A stretch of DNA of 64,000 bases from Brevundimonas alba. Its GTDB lineage: Bacteria > Pseudomonadota > Alphaproteobacteria > Caulobacterales > Caulobacteraceae. The stretch lies in the NCBI RefSeq assembly GCF_011927945.1, contig NZ_JAATJM010000002.1:372001-436000 (forward strand), written 5' to 3'. Position numbers and translations under genes: made by a program. The notes beneath the pieces are model-generated. The model was given only the letters and a program-made list of their open reading frames with translations, was not told the origin of the DNA and did no database searches. The stretch's first letter is position 1; each line of letters opens with the position of its first letter. Positions 26,407-35,057 of this stretch are shown piece after piece.

Positions 26407-27529
26407 ATGAGACCGGATGTCGAGGCCATGAAGGCCGACATCGAGCAGAGCATCGCTCTGCTCAGGAGGCGTCTTTGACTGGGATGTCGCCGTACGAAAG
26501 CTCGATGAGCTGAACGCCCGGGTCGAGGACCCGACCCTGTGGGACAACCCCGAGGCCGCCCAGGCCGTGTCGCGCGACCGCTCGCGGCTCGAGACCCAGA
26601 TCAACACCGTCCGCGAGATGGAGACCGGTCTGGAGGAGGGCGTCATGTTCGCCGACATGGCCGACGAGGAGGGCGACGAAGCCACCCTCGACGAGGCTCG
26701 CGCCCAGCTGAAGGCCGTCAAGGACCGCGCCGCCCGGGCCGAGCTGGAAGCCCTGCTGTCCGGCGAGGCCGACGCCAACGACGCCTATCTGGAAGTGAAC
26801 TCCGGCGCCGGCGGCACCGAGTCGAACGACTGGGCCGGCATGCTGCTGCGCATGTACAGCCGCTGGGCCCGCGCCCACGGCTATGAGGTCGAGGTCGAGG
26901 CCGAGGAAGGCGGGGAGCAGGCGGGCATCAAGTCGGCCACCATCCTGGTCAAGGGGCCGAACGCCTATGGCTGGCTGAAGTCGGAATCGGGCGTGCACCG
27001 GCTGGTGCGCATCAGCCCCTACGACGCAGCCGCGAAGAGACACACCTCATTCGCCTCGATCGGGGTCTCGCCGGTCGTGGACGACACCATCGAGATCGAC
27101 ATCAATCCGGCCGACGTGCGCACCGACACCTACCGGGCCTCGGGCTCGGGCGGTCAGCACATCAACAAGACGGATTCGGCGGTGCGTCTGACGCACATCC
27201 CGACCAATACCGTCGTGGCGTGTCAGGCAGGGCGGTCCCAGCACCAGAATCGCGAACAGGCGTGGAAGATGCTGCGGGCGCGTCTGTACGAGTTGGAGCT
27301 GCAGAAGCGGGAAGCGGCGGCGCAGGCGCTGGCCGACGCCAAGACCGACATCGGCTGGGGCCACCAGATCCGGTCGTACGTCCTGCAGCCGTACCAGATG
27401 GTTAAGGACCTGCGGACCAACGTCGAGACGTCCGACACCCAGGGCGTGCTGGACGGCGATCTGGACGCCTTCATGGGCGCCGCGCTGGCGGCCCGGGTCG
27501 GCGAGACGCGCGGGAGCACGGTGGAGTAG
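26407..27529 (+). CDS. prfB: Peptide chain release factor 2 (programmed +1 frameshift)
   Basis: Recognises UGA and UAA stop codons. The gene starts at the ATG at 26407; 23 codons are followed by an in-frame TGA at 26476, and reading continues in the +1 frame from GAC at 26477 to 27529, for 373 residues in total. The catalytic GGQ is at about 248-250 ([21 protein letters not shown]). The stop-codon recognition motif is SPY ([15 protein letters not shown]), not the E. coli SPF; I recall SPY as usual in alphaproteobacteria. A downstream ATG at 26567 gives only a truncated product. Confidence 0.95.
26464..26479 (+). promoter_or_regulatory. prfB programmed-frameshift site
   Basis: AGGAGG (26464-26469), three bases, CTT (26473-26475), then TGA C. 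This matches the known RF2 autoregulatory arrangement: an internal Shine-Dalgarno-like element, slippery CUU and a poor-context UGA. Low RF2 favours the shift and so restores RF2. Confidence 0.95.
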
Positions 27530-27646
27530 GGGCCTGAGCGTCGGCGAGCCTTGGTGACGTCCACGCCGGACGCGGACTCGTCTGAAGTCCGTAGGGGGTG
27601 GAAAGCAGACGCGAAACAGGAGAGGCTGTCACAGTCCAGAGGAGTG

Positions 27647-28165
27647 ATGATGTTCCTGATCGCGATGGCGTCGTTCGCACCGATGGCGGCAGCTCAAGCT
27701 GAGCCGCAGGCTGCCTACGACCCCGCCTTGGTGGTGAGGATCGAGGTAAGTGGTGACCCGGTTTATACCCGCCCGCACGCCATCAGCATTCGGGCGCAAG
27801 AGCCTAGGTTCTCCCGCTCAGCAGCGGAGCAAGATGCTCGTGTGTGGGTCGCAACGCGGGAGTGGGACGGTGGCTCGCAGAACATCACCTCAACCGATTG
27901 CCCAGCCGTTCGAACCGTTGCGATTTCAGTGAGTGACTTGCCCCCGGTGCGGATCGCGCCCCGAACCTTGGAAATCATGTCGAGCGACAGCCTCCCGACC
28001 CCTCCGACTATCAAGGATGGCTTCGGGACTTCCCTGTCCTTCCATACCCTCACAGAGGACGGCTCAAGAGGTGAGGTCACCATCAGACGCGGCAACGCTT
28101 ATCAGATTTGGGGCCATGACGCAGTAGCCAGCCTCATCCCCTGCTGGGGGCCCCTCACGCCTTAA
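27647..28165 (+). CDS. Secreted hypothetical protein
   Basis: 172 residues from an ATG at 27647 (another at 27650 follows directly) with GGAG just upstream. The signal peptide MMFLIAMASFAPMAAAQA is clear. The mature part has YDPALVVRIEVSGDPVYTRPHAISIRAQE, two cysteines (near TSTDCPAVRT and at IPCWGP), and a mostly beta-like pattern; no family recognised. Third codon positions use A and T noticeably more than neighbouring genes (by eye, not computed), which suggests recent acquisition or weak codon selection. It is isolated between prfB and a terminator. Confidence 0.7.
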   Translation: MMFLIAMASFAPMAAAQAEPQAAYDPALVVRIEVSGDPVYTRPHAISIRAQEPRFSRSAAEQDARVWVATREWDGGSQNITSTDCPAVRTVAISVSDLPPVRIAPRTLEIMSSDSLPTPPTIKDGFGTSLSFHTLTEDGSRGEVTIRRGNAYQIWGHDAVASLIPCWGPLTP

Positions 28166-28246
28166 GATCGTGCTTGCTCAAAAAATGGTCGGTGCGCGGG
28201 TCTCCCAAGGGTCGCAACCGGATCTGCGTTGCACGCCGCAGCAAAG

Positions 28247-28280
28247 CAAAAGGCCCCGGAGCGATCCGGGGCCTTTTCCT
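28247..28280. terminator. Bidirectional intrinsic terminator
   Basis: A perfect 10-bp stem AGGCCCCGGA/TCCGGGGCCT with GCGA loop (28251-28274), flanked by AAAA on the left and TTTT on the right. It serves the secreted protein gene on the plus strand and bactofilin on the minus strand, which converge here. Confidence 0.9.
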
Positions 28281-28296
28281 TGTCTTGCCGGAGAGC

Positions 28297-28881
28297 CTAG
28301 GCCCCCGGCTTCATGTCGATGATCTGCGGGCGGTCGTCGCCGTGCGGCGGCGTGGCGCTGGCGGCGGGGGTCGAGGGGCGGGGCGCGGCGGCCGGAGCGG
28401 CGGCGGCGGGGGCCTCGCGGCGGCCCTGCAGGACGCGGCCCTGGAAATAGGCGCCGATGTCGATCGACAGCTGTTCGGCGGTGATGTCGCCGTCGACGTA
28501 GGCTGTGGCGATCAGCTTGACCTGCTTGCCCGAGACGTTGCCGACGATGCGGCCGCGGACCTCGACATAGTCCGCCGAGACGCCGCCCTCGACGGCGCCC
28601 GTCTCGCCGATGATCAGACGGCCGACGCGGACGTCGCCCTTGATGGCGCCGTCGATCTGCAGGTCGCCGCCGCCCGAGATGTTGCCGTCGAACTGCAGGT
28701 CCGAGGAGAGGGTCGAGAGGCCGCGGGCGCTGACCGGCGACGCGGGTGCGCGAGCCGCGGGCGCGGCGGCCGGCGACGAACCGCCCGGCATGGGCAGATC
28801 CGGCAGCGGCGGGATGGCGGAACCGGTGTCGGCGCGGGTCTGCGGCGAGGACGGGGCGGGGGATTTAGTCTTGTTGAACAA
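28297..28881 (-). CDS. Bactofilin
   Basis: 194 residues. The central beta-helical bactofilin (DUF583) domain, about 55-150, shows the regular hydrophobic/glycine repeat (ISGGGDLQIDGAIKGDVRVGRLIIGETGAVEGGVSADYVEVRGRIVGNVSG). Ala/Pro/Ser-rich disordered tails flank it, as is usual. Polymerises without nucleotide into membrane-associated filaments that localise cell-wall enzymes, for example at the stalk in Caulobacter. Its first 17 bp overlap the end of the upstream M23 peptidase gene, so the two are translationally linked. Confidence 0.93.
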   Translation of the reverse strand: MFNKTKSPAPSSPQTRADTGSAIPPLPDLPMPGGSSPAAAPAARAPASPVSARGLSTLSSDLQFDGNISGGGDLQIDGAIKGDVRVGRLIIGETGAVEGGVSADYVEVRGRIVGNVSGKQVKLIATAYVDGDITAEQLSIDIGAYFQGRVLQGRREAPAAAAPAAAPRPSTPAASATPPHGDDRPQIIDMKPGA

Positions 28882-30016
28882 GTTGGTCTCCGGCTCTCAT
28901 GAAGCGGGCGGGGTTTTGCGGGCGGCCATTCATCCACACCTCATAGTGCAGGTGAACGCCGGTGGAGCGTCCGGTCGTCCCCATGGCGCCGATGCGCTGG
29001 CCGAGCGCCACGCGCTGGCCGGGCCTCACGGCCATGGAGTTCAGGTGGGCGTATCGCGTCTTGAAACCGCGTCCGTGATCTATCTCGACGGTGTTGCCAT
29101 ACCCTGAACGGACGCCGACGAAAGACACGATTCCGGGAGCCGGGGCGGCGATGGGCGTGTTCAGGGGGGCGGCGAAGTCCTGACCCTGATGCAGGGCCGG
29201 ATGCCGGTTGAACGGGTCGAAACGCACGCCGAAGCCCGAGGTGGTGCGGGCGTTCGTCGGCCGGTGGAACGGCATGCCCTCGGCGGCGTCGGCGAGGCCG
29301 CGCATGTCGGACAGGTTGTCGGCGGCGTTGCGGATGCGGACGGCGAAGGCTTCGTCGACATCGAGCACGGCGGCGAGGGCGCGCGGATCCTGGGCCTCGA
29401 CCAGCGGGCCGCCGAGGCCGGCCGTTCCGGCGGGCGCATAGGCGGAGGGGTTGAGGCCGGCGAGGCGGAAGGCCAGCCGCAGCCGCTCGGCGCGGGTCTG
29501 GGCGACGGTCTCGGCGCGGGCGATCAGCCGTTCCTGATCCATGCGCACCGCCAGCATGCGCTGGACGGGAGAGTTGTTCGCGGGATCGAGCGACGGCGCG
29601 GGCGTCAGGGCGGCCTGGGCGCCGTCGACGCCGCGGAACATGCCCATGACCTGGGTCAGGGCGGCGTGGCGGCGCTCGACCATCTCGGCCATTTCGTCGA
29701 GCGAGCCGGTGGTGGCGGTCATGCGCACGACGGCGCTTTCGAGACGGGCCTGCAGGTCGGCGTTGAGGCGTTCGGAGGCGGCGCGGGCGCGGGCGACCGT
29801 GCGGTCGGCCTGGCTCTGCATGATCAGGTCGTAGCCGAAGCCGCCGGATGCGACGAGGAACCAGCTGCCGATCAGGACCGCGGCGAGGGCCCCAAGCGCC
29901 TGCCGACCCGGGGTCAACGCCCAGGCGCGAACATCGTCGCCGTCGCGAAGATACAGGTACCGGGTCGGAAACCACCGGCCCAGGAGAGACTTTCCGCTAT
30001 GCGTCTCTTCGGTCAT
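28865..30016 (-). CDS. M23-family peptidase, membrane-anchored (LmdC-like)
   Basis: 383 residues. A short cytoplasmic N-terminus, one membrane helix (about 38-60), a coiled-coil region (about 70-130, Ala/Arg/Glu-rich), and a C-terminal LytM domain (about 255-375) with zinc motif HQGQD and the HLHYE block. The YAHLNSMAVRPGQRVALGQRIGAMGTTGRSTGVH stretch is diagnostic. In stalked alphaproteobacteria an M23 enzyme next to bactofilin (LmdC) works with it in local wall remodelling. The same gene order and overlap here support that role. DD-endopeptidase activity is inferred from the metal motifs. Confidence 0.9.
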   Translation of the reverse strand: MTEETHSGKSLLGRWFPTRYLYLRDGDDVRAWALTPGRQALGALAAVLIGSWFLVASGGFGYDLIMQSQADRTVARARAASERLNADLQARLESAVVRMTATTGSLDEMAEMVERRHAALTQVMGMFRGVDGAQAALTPAPSLDPANNSPVQRMLAVRMDQERLIARAETVAQTRAERLRLAFRLAGLNPSAYAPAGTAGLGGPLVEAQDPRALAAVLDVDEAFAVRIRNAADNLSDMRGLADAAEGMPFHRPTNARTTSGFGVRFDPFNRHPALHQGQDFAAPLNTPIAAPAPGIVSFVGVRSGYGNTVEIDHGRGFKTRYAHLNSMAVRPGQRVALGQRIGAMGTTGRSTGVHLHYEVWMNGRPQNPARFMRAGDQLVQQD

Positions 30017-30215
30017 TACGCAACGCCCCCACGCACGAGGCAGGGTTATGCGCCGGGTTCCGCGCCGGGGACAAGACTGTTCACGACTTGTTAACCATCC
30101 TGACCGGCATTCACGCGAAGATCGACGGTATTCGCGGCCATACTTCGCCTGACAGGCGTATTGGCGAATCTGTCAGGCCATCGCGATTGCTGGACAGCGA
30201 CCGGTTCGTCCGATG
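30017..30215. other. Spacer between LmdC-like gene and bcp
   Basis: 199 bp. It holds a TTAACCAT sequence at about 30092-30099, matching one half of a CtrA box, and two GANTC sites (GAATC near 30166, GATTC near 30221, the second already at the bcp 3' end) that CcrM-type methylases would modify. It also holds a CTGACAGG/CCTGTCAG-like dyad around 30148-30180. It is the upstream region of the M23/bactofilin operon, so cell-cycle control is a possibility, not shown. Confidence 0.4.
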
Positions 30216-30683
30216 TCAGAGCGATTCCACGGCGGCCAAGACTTCGTCCGCGTGGCCCTTGACCTTGACCTTCCGCCAGGCGCGCCGGATGACGCCCGAG
30301 CCGTCGATCAGGAAGGTGGCGCGCTCGATGCCCATGTAGGTGCGGCCGTACATCGACTTCTCGCTCCAGACGCCGAAGGCCTCGGTGACGTCGCCGGGCT
30401 CGTCGGAGGCGAGGACGACACGAAGGTCGTATTTGGTCCTGAACCGGTCGAGCTTCTTCACGGAGTCGCGGGAGACGCCGATGACGGTGGCGCCGGCCGC
30501 GGCGAACTGGTCGGCGAGTGCGGAGAAGTCCTGACCCTCGGAGGTGCAGCCGGGGGTGTCGGCCTTGGGGTAGAAATAGAGGACGTACGGCTGGCCAGCC
30601 AGGGCGGCGGACGAGACGCGGCCGCCGTCGCTGGTGGCCATGTCAAAGGCGGGGGCGGGTTGGCCTTCGGTGATTTCGGTCAT
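30216..30683 (-). CDS. bcp: Thioredoxin-dependent peroxiredoxin, Bcp/PrxQ type
   Basis: 155 residues. Reduces hydroperoxides; cytoplasmic. The peroxidatic cysteine is Cys46 in ADTPGCTSEGQDF, followed by GATVIGVSRDSVKKLDRFRTKYDL and the GVWSEKSMYGRTYMGIERATFLID block. The Bcp resolving cysteine five residues downstream is absent (Gln/Asp there), and no second cysteine exists, so it must act as a 1-Cys enzyme. The gene follows tyrS by 11 bp on the same strand. Confidence 0.92.
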   Translation of the reverse strand: MTEITEGQPAPAFDMATSDGGRVSSAALAGQPYVLYFYPKADTPGCTSEGQDFSALADQFAAAGATVIGVSRDSVKKLDRFRTKYDLRVVLASDEPGDVTEAFGVWSEKSMYGRTYMGIERATFLIDGSGVIRRAWRKVKVKGHADEVLAAVESL

Positions 30684-30694
30684 CCCATTCTCCT

Positions 30695-31954
30695 CTAGAC
30701 CGGCCGGACCAGCACGATCTTCTTCTTGCCGGCGGCCAGCTTCATCACGCCGTCGGCGTTGATATCGGCCGCTTCGATCAGGCGGGCGCCGTCGGCGATG
30801 GCCTGGTCATTGAGGCGCAAACCGCCGCCCTGGGCGAGGCGGCGGGCCTCGCCGTTGGAGGCGGTCAGGCCGGCGCGGGCGGTGACGGCGGCGATCATGG
30901 CGCCGATGACCTCCTCGCGCGGGATCTCGACCGTCGGCAGGTCGGCGGAAATCTTGCCCTGTTCGAAGGCGCTTTCGGCGGCGGCGCGCGCAGTGGCGGC
31001 GGCCTCGGGGCCGTGGAGCATGGTCGTGGCGGCGTCGGCGAGCGCCTTCTTGGCGTCGTTGATCCCGGCGCCGGGCAGGGCCTCGAGCCGGGCGATCTCG
31101 TCCAGCGGCAGGTCGGTGAACAGGCGCAGGAATCTGCCGACGTCGGCGTCGTCGACGTTGCGCCAGAACTGCCAGTAATCGTACGGCGACAGCTGTTCGG
31201 CGTTGAGCCAGACCGCGCCCTGGGCCGTCTTGCCCATCTTGCCGCCAGAGGCGGTGGTCAGCAGAGGGGTGGTCAGGCCGAAGGCGGCCTTGTGGTCGAC
31301 GCGGCGGACCAGGTCGACGCCCGAGACGATGTTGCCCCACTGGTCCGACCCGCCCATCTGCAGGGTGACGTTGCGGGCGCGGTTCAGCTCGAGGAAGTCC
31401 ACCGACTGCATCAGCATGTAGTTGAACTCGAGGAAGGTCATCGGCTGTTCGCGTTCCAGCCGCAGCTTGACCGAGTCGAAGGCCAGCATCCGGTTGACGG
31501 TGAAGTGGGTGCCGAAGTCGCGCAGGAACTGGATGTAGCCGTAGCTGGACAGCCACTGGTCATTGTCGACCATGACCGCGTCGGTGGGCTTATCGCCGAA
31601 GGTCAGGAAGCGCTCGAACACGGTGCGGATCGAGGCGATGTTCGACTGGATGGTCTCGTCGGTCAGCTGGGGGCGGGAGGCGTCCTTGCCGGTCGGGTCG
31701 CCGACCTTGGTGGTGCCGCCGCCCATGAGGACGACCGGCTTGTGCCCGGCCTGCTGCAGGCGGCGCAGCATCATGATCTGGATCAGACTGCCGACGTGCA
31801 GCGACGGCGCGGTGGCGTCGAAGCCGATGTAGGCGGTGATCACGCCCGAGGCGGCGGCTGCGTCGAGCTCGGCCGGGTGGGTGATCTGATGAATGTAGCC
31901 GCGGTCCCGGAGCGTGCGCAGGAAGTCGGACTTGAAGGCGGGCTCGGCGGTCAT
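30695..31954 (-). CDS. tyrS: Tyrosyl-tRNA synthetase
   Basis: 419 residues from the ATG at 31954; longer in-frame readings extend into the divergent neighbour and are rejected. Class I synthetase signatures: HIGH form is LHVGS, KMSKS form is KMGKT, plus the tyrosine-specific [12 protein letters not shown] and [14 protein letters not shown]-terminal S4 domain (about 350-419, [14 protein letters not shown]) binds tRNA. Likely co-transcribed with bcp. Confidence 0.96.
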   Translation of the reverse strand: MTAEPAFKSDFLRTLRDRGYIHQITHPAELDAAAASGVITAYIGFDATAPSLHVGSLIQIMMLRRLQQAGHKPVVLMGGGTTKVGDPTGKDASRPQLTDETIQSNIASIRTVFERFLTFGDKPTDAVMVDNDQWLSSYGYIQFLRDFGTHFTVNRMLAFDSVKLRLEREQPMTFLEFNYMLMQSVDFLELNRARNVTLQMGGSDQWGNIVSGVDLVRRVDHKAAFGLTTPLLTTASGGKMGKTAQGAVWLNAEQLSPYDYWQFWRNVDDADVGRFLRLFTDLPLDEIARLEALPGAGINDAKKALADAATTMLHGPEAAATARAAAESAFEQGKISADLPTVEIPREEVIGAMIAAVTARAGLTASNGEARRLAQGGGLRLNDQAIADGARLIEAADINADGVMKLAAGKKKIVLVRPV

Positions 31955-32006
31955 GGGCAGGGGATCAGGCTTGGCTTGGGAGGGAAGGGGCGTGTAGCAC
32001 GAGGTC

Positions 32007-32537
32007 ATGGAAGCGCGAACAGGCCGGGCTCTGATGGTGAACCTGAAGCCGCACCCCGGCACGCCTTCGCCATGGATCGACGAGCTCGAGGTGGAGTTCG
32101 AGCGGGACGGGCTGTTGCTGTGGTTGCGGTTCACGGCGGTGGGTGACCCCTCCGCCATCGTCTGGCCCGGTGAAGCCGGGCAGGGGCGGGCCGACGATCT
32201 GTGGCGACACACCTGTTTCGAGGCCTTCACGGCCACAGACGAGGGCTATGTCGAGTTCAATCTGTCACCGTCGGGCCAGTGGGCGTCCTACCGGTTTGAC
32301 GGTCCCCGGGCTGGCATGAGGATGGCCGATGAGGTCGCAACCGTGCTGGGTATGGACGGGGCTTTCGACCAGATGGCGCTGGAGGCCCGGATCGAGTTGC
32401 CGCTTGGGGCAACGCGGTTGGCCCTGTCGGCGGTCATCGAGGACGTCGATGGCGCCATCTCCTATTGGGCGCTGGCCCATCCGTCCGCTAAGCCGGACTT
32501 CCATCATCCCGACTCGTTCGTTCTGGACCTGCCATGA
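32007..32537 (+). CDS. DOMON-like domain protein
   Basis: 176 residues with no signal peptide or membrane segment. It is predicted all-beta ([76 protein letters not shown]), the pattern of small single-domain DOMON-like proteins, which in other families bind haem or sugar. A later in-frame start at 32034 (MVNLKPH) is possible. Its stop overlaps the start of the NamZ-like gene as ATGA, so the pair is coupled. The ligand is unknown; a muropeptide or sugar is a reasonable guess given the partner. Confidence 0.75.
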   Translation: MEARTGRALMVNLKPHPGTPSPWIDELEVEFERDGLLLWLRFTAVGDPSAIVWPGEAGQGRADDLWRHTCFEAFTATDEGYVEFNLSPSGQWASYRFDGPRAGMRMADEVATVLGMDGAFDQMALEARIELPLGATRLALSAVIEDVDGAISYWALAHPSAKPDFHHPDSFVLDLP

Positions 32538-33736
32538 AGACCGGCCTCGACCGTCTGTTGTCCGACCCCGAGCTGCGGGCTCCGCTGAAGGGGAGGCGGG
32601 TGGCCGTGCTGGGGCATCCGGCGTCGGTGACGGCGGACCTGACGCATTCGCTGGACGCCTTGGCAGCCTGTCCGGATATCCGGCTGACGGCGGCGTTCGG
32701 GCCGCAGCACGGCATGCGCGGCGACCTGCAGGACAATATGATGGAGAGCCCGGACTTCACCGATCCGCGGCTCGGCATTCCGGTGTTCAGCCTCTATGGC
32801 GAGGTGCGGCGGCCTACGGGGCAGGCGATGGGCACGTTCGACGTGCTGCTGGTCGACATGCAGGACCTCGGCTGCCGGATCTACACCTTCATCACCACGC
32901 TGCTCTATGTGCTCGAGGCGGCGGCGGAGCACGGCAAGACGGTCTGGGTGCTGGACCGGCCGAACCCCGCCGGGCGGCCGGTCGAGGGGCTGACGCTGCG
33001 GCCGGGCTGGGAGAGCTTCGTCGGGGCGGGGCCGATGCCGATGCGGCACGGCATGACGCTGGGCGAACTGGGGCTTTGGTTCATCGATCGGTTCAAGCTG
33101 GATGTGGACTACCGGGTCATCGGCATGGAGGGCTGGGAGCCGGAGGCGGGGCCCGGCTACGGCTGGCCCCTGCTGGAGCGGGAGTGGATCAATCCGAGCC
33201 CCAATGCGCCCAATGTGTCGATGGCGCGGGCCTACGCCGGGACGGTGATGCTGGAGGGAACGACGCTGTCGGAGGGTCGCGGGACGACGCGGCCGCTGGA
33301 GCTGTTCGGGGCGCCGGACATCGACGCGCGGGCTGTGATCGCCGAGATGCAGGCGTTCGCGCCGGAGTGGCTGGCCGGGTGCACGCTGCGGGACATCTGG
33401 TTCGAGCCGACCTTCCACAAGCACGTCGGGACACTGTGCAACGGGGTGCAGATGCATGTCGCGGGGCCGGGCTACGACCATGCGGCGTTCAAGCCGTGGC
33501 GGGTGCAGGCGCTGGCGTTCAAGGCGATCCGGCGGCTGTATCCGGACTATGATCTCTGGCGGGACTTCCCGTACGAGTATGAGTTCGGCAAGCTGGCCAT
33601 CGACGTGATCAACGGGGGGCCGGCGCTGCGGGAATGGGTCGATGCGCCGGGGTCGACGGCGTCCGATCTGGACGCGATCACCGTGCCGGACGAGCAGGCG
33701 TGGATCGAAGAGCGGAAGCGGTTTCTGCTGTATTGA
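32534..33736 (+). CDS. NamZ-like exo-beta-N-acetylmuramidase (DUF1343)
   Basis: 400 residues. DUF1343 (GH171) signatures run along the chain: AAFGPQHGMRGDLQDNM, IPVFSLYGEVRRPT, LLVDMQDLGCRIYTFITTLLYVLEAAAEHGK, LDRPNPAGR, the NPSPNAPNVSMARAYAGTVMLEGTTLSEGRGTTRP block and FEPTFHKHVGTLCNGVQMHV. Family members release terminal MurNAc from peptidoglycan fragments. No signal peptide is visible, so a cytoplasmic role in wall recycling is likely, although some relatives are secreted. Coupled to the DOMON-like protein. Confidence 0.87.
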   Translation: MKTGLDRLLSDPELRAPLKGRRVAVLGHPASVTADLTHSLDALAACPDIRLTAAFGPQHGMRGDLQDNMMESPDFTDPRLGIPVFSLYGEVRRPTGQAMGTFDVLLVDMQDLGCRIYTFITTLLYVLEAAAEHGKTVWVLDRPNPAGRPVEGLTLRPGWESFVGAGPMPMRHGMTLGELGLWFIDRFKLDVDYRVIGMEGWEPEAGPGYGWPLLEREWINPSPNAPNVSMARAYAGTVMLEGTTLSEGRGTTRPLELFGAPDIDARAVIAEMQAFAPEWLAGCTLRDIWFEPTFHKHVGTLCNGVQMHVAGPGYDHAAFKPWRVQALAFKAIRRLYPDYDLWRDFPYEYEFGKLAIDVINGGPALREWVDAPGSTASDLDAITVPDEQAWIEERKRFLLY

Positions 33737-33743
33737 ATTGAAG

Positions 33744-33763
33744 AGGGGCCCCGGAGGGCCCCT
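33744..33763. terminator. Hairpin between convergent genes
   Basis: A perfect 8-bp stem AGGGGCCC/GGGCCCCT with a CGGA loop, 8 bp after the NamZ-like stop and 8 bp before the end of the convergent hydrolase gene. There is no U-tract, so it is a probable rather than certain terminator. Confidence 0.5.
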
Positions 33764-33770
33764 GTCCAGT

Positions 33771-34421
33771 TCACGCCGGCTTCTCTTCCAGCCGCTTGTC
33801 CAGGTAGAGCCCGACGCGGCGGTCGACGGCGTCGATGTGGTCCTGCCAGAAGTGGCTGGCGCCCTCTTCCAGCTCATAGTCGATGACGATGCCCTTCTGG
33901 GTGCGCAGCTTGTTGACGACGCGCTCGACCTCGACCGGCGGGACGACGGTGTCGGCGGTGCCGTGCAGGAACAGGCCCGAGGCGGGGCAAGGCGCGAGGA
34001 AGCTGAAGTCGTACATGTTCGACGGCGGCGAGACCGAGATGAAGCCGTCCGTCTCGGGGCGGCGCATCAGCAGCTGCATGCCGATGTAGGCGCCGAACTG
34101 GTAGCCGGCGACCCAGGTCTGGGTGGCGCCGGGATTGTTGGACTGGAGCCAGTCGAGGGCGGTGGCCGCGTCGGCCAGTTCGCCAATGCCGCTGTCGAAC
34201 TCGCCCTGAGACTTGCCGACACCGCGGCTGTTGTAGCGCAGGGTGGCGAAGCCCCGCTTCACGAACAGCTGGTAGAGGGTCACGGTGACCGGGTTGTTCA
34301 TATGCCCGCCCGCCTTGGGGTGGGGGTGCAGGATCAGGGCGATCGGGGCGTTCGGGCGCTTGCCCGGCGAGTAACGGCCTTCGATACGGCCAGAGGCCCC
34401 GGGCAGAATGACTTCAGGCAT
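33771..34421 (-). CDS. Alpha/beta-hydrolase-fold protein lacking the serine nucleophile
   Basis: 216 residues of the small alpha/beta hydrolase type (HPHPKAGGHMNNPVTVTLYQLFVKRGFATLRYNSRGVGKSQGEFD). The nucleophile elbow, expected as GxSxG, reads GYQFG, with Gln108 at the serine position; I rechecked the codon (CAG on the coding strand). The acid (HGTADTVVPP) and base (GASHFW) regions remain. It is therefore probably not a classical esterase. Divergent from iscR, and so next to the Fe-S operon. The substrate is unknown. Confidence 0.85.
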   Translation of the reverse strand: MPEVILPGASGRIEGRYSPGKRPNAPIALILHPHPKAGGHMNNPVTVTLYQLFVKRGFATLRYNSRGVGKSQGEFDSGIGELADAATALDWLQSNNPGATQTWVAGYQFGAYIGMQLLMRRPETDGFISVSPPSNMYDFSFLAPCPASGLFLHGTADTVVPPVEVERVVNKLRTQKGIVIDYELEEGASHFWQDHIDAVDRRVGLYLDKRLEEKPA

Positions 34422-34471
34422 GGGCGGCGCGAATTCCCGTGTTCAAACATCATTTCGCAGCTGCGTAATAC

Positions 34472-34501
34472 TTGACCGCACCAGTAGGACTTTCTAAGTC
34501 C
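34472..34501 (+). promoter_or_regulatory. Candidate iscR promoter with overlapping dyad operator
   Basis: TTGACC at 34472-34477 is a good -35. About 17 bp downstream lies the perfect inverted repeat GGACTT-TCT-AAGTCC (34487-34501), covering the expected -10. IscR sites are dyads in this position, so autorepression by IscR is a reasonable reading. The same dyad could serve another Rrf2-type or iron regulator. Confidence 0.6.
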
Positions 34502-34583
34502 GCCGTGCGTGCTGACGCTTTTGCGAAGGCGCGGGTTCTAGCACAGGACCCTCGAAAAGCGCGCGGTTTTTGCGGGTAGCGCG

Positions 34584-35057
34584 ATGCGACTGTCGACCAA
34601 GGGACGATACGCCGTGATGGCGATGGCCGATCTGGCCAAGAACGGCCGCGCCGATGGCGTGCAGCGGGCCGTTTCGCTGGCAGAGATCGCGGCGCGGCAG
34701 GAGATTTCGCTGAGCTATCTGGAGCAGTTGTTCGCGCGCTTGAGGAAGAGCGGACTGGTGCAGAGCGTGCGCGGTCCGGGCGGCGGCTACCGGCTGGCCA
34801 AGGGCGCGCATGAGACGGTGGTCGCCGAGATCGTGCTGGCCGTGGACGAGCCGATCCGGGCGACCCGCTGCATCGGCCATTCGTCGCCCAAGGGCTGCAT
34901 GATGGCGGGCGAGCGCTGCATCACCCACAATCTGTGGGAGGACCTCGGCGACGAGATTCACCGCTATCTGGCGGGCGTGTCGCTGGAGGACGTGGTGATG
35001 AACCGCACCGGGGCGCGGCGTCGCGATGCTTCGGCGGGCGTGGGGGTGGCGGCGTGA
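34584..35057 (+). CDS. iscR: Fe-S-sensing Rrf2-family repressor IscR
   Basis: 157 residues. The winged-helix N-terminus MRLSTKGRYAVMAMADLA and the recognition region ISLSYLEQLFARLRKSGLVQSVRGPGGGYRLAK are typical. The cluster-binding residues are Cys96, Cys105 and Cys112 with His115, at slightly wider spacing than E. coli (92/98/104/107). It senses [2Fe-2S] status and regulates the operon it heads. The stop overlaps the next gene's GTG (GTGA). Confidence 0.94.
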   Translation: MRLSTKGRYAVMAMADLAKNGRADGVQRAVSLAEIAARQEISLSYLEQLFARLRKSGLVQSVRGPGGGYRLAKGAHETVVAEIVLAVDEPIRATRCIGHSSPKGCMMAGERCITHNLWEDLGDEIHRYLAGVSLEDVVMNRTGARRRDASAGVGVAA

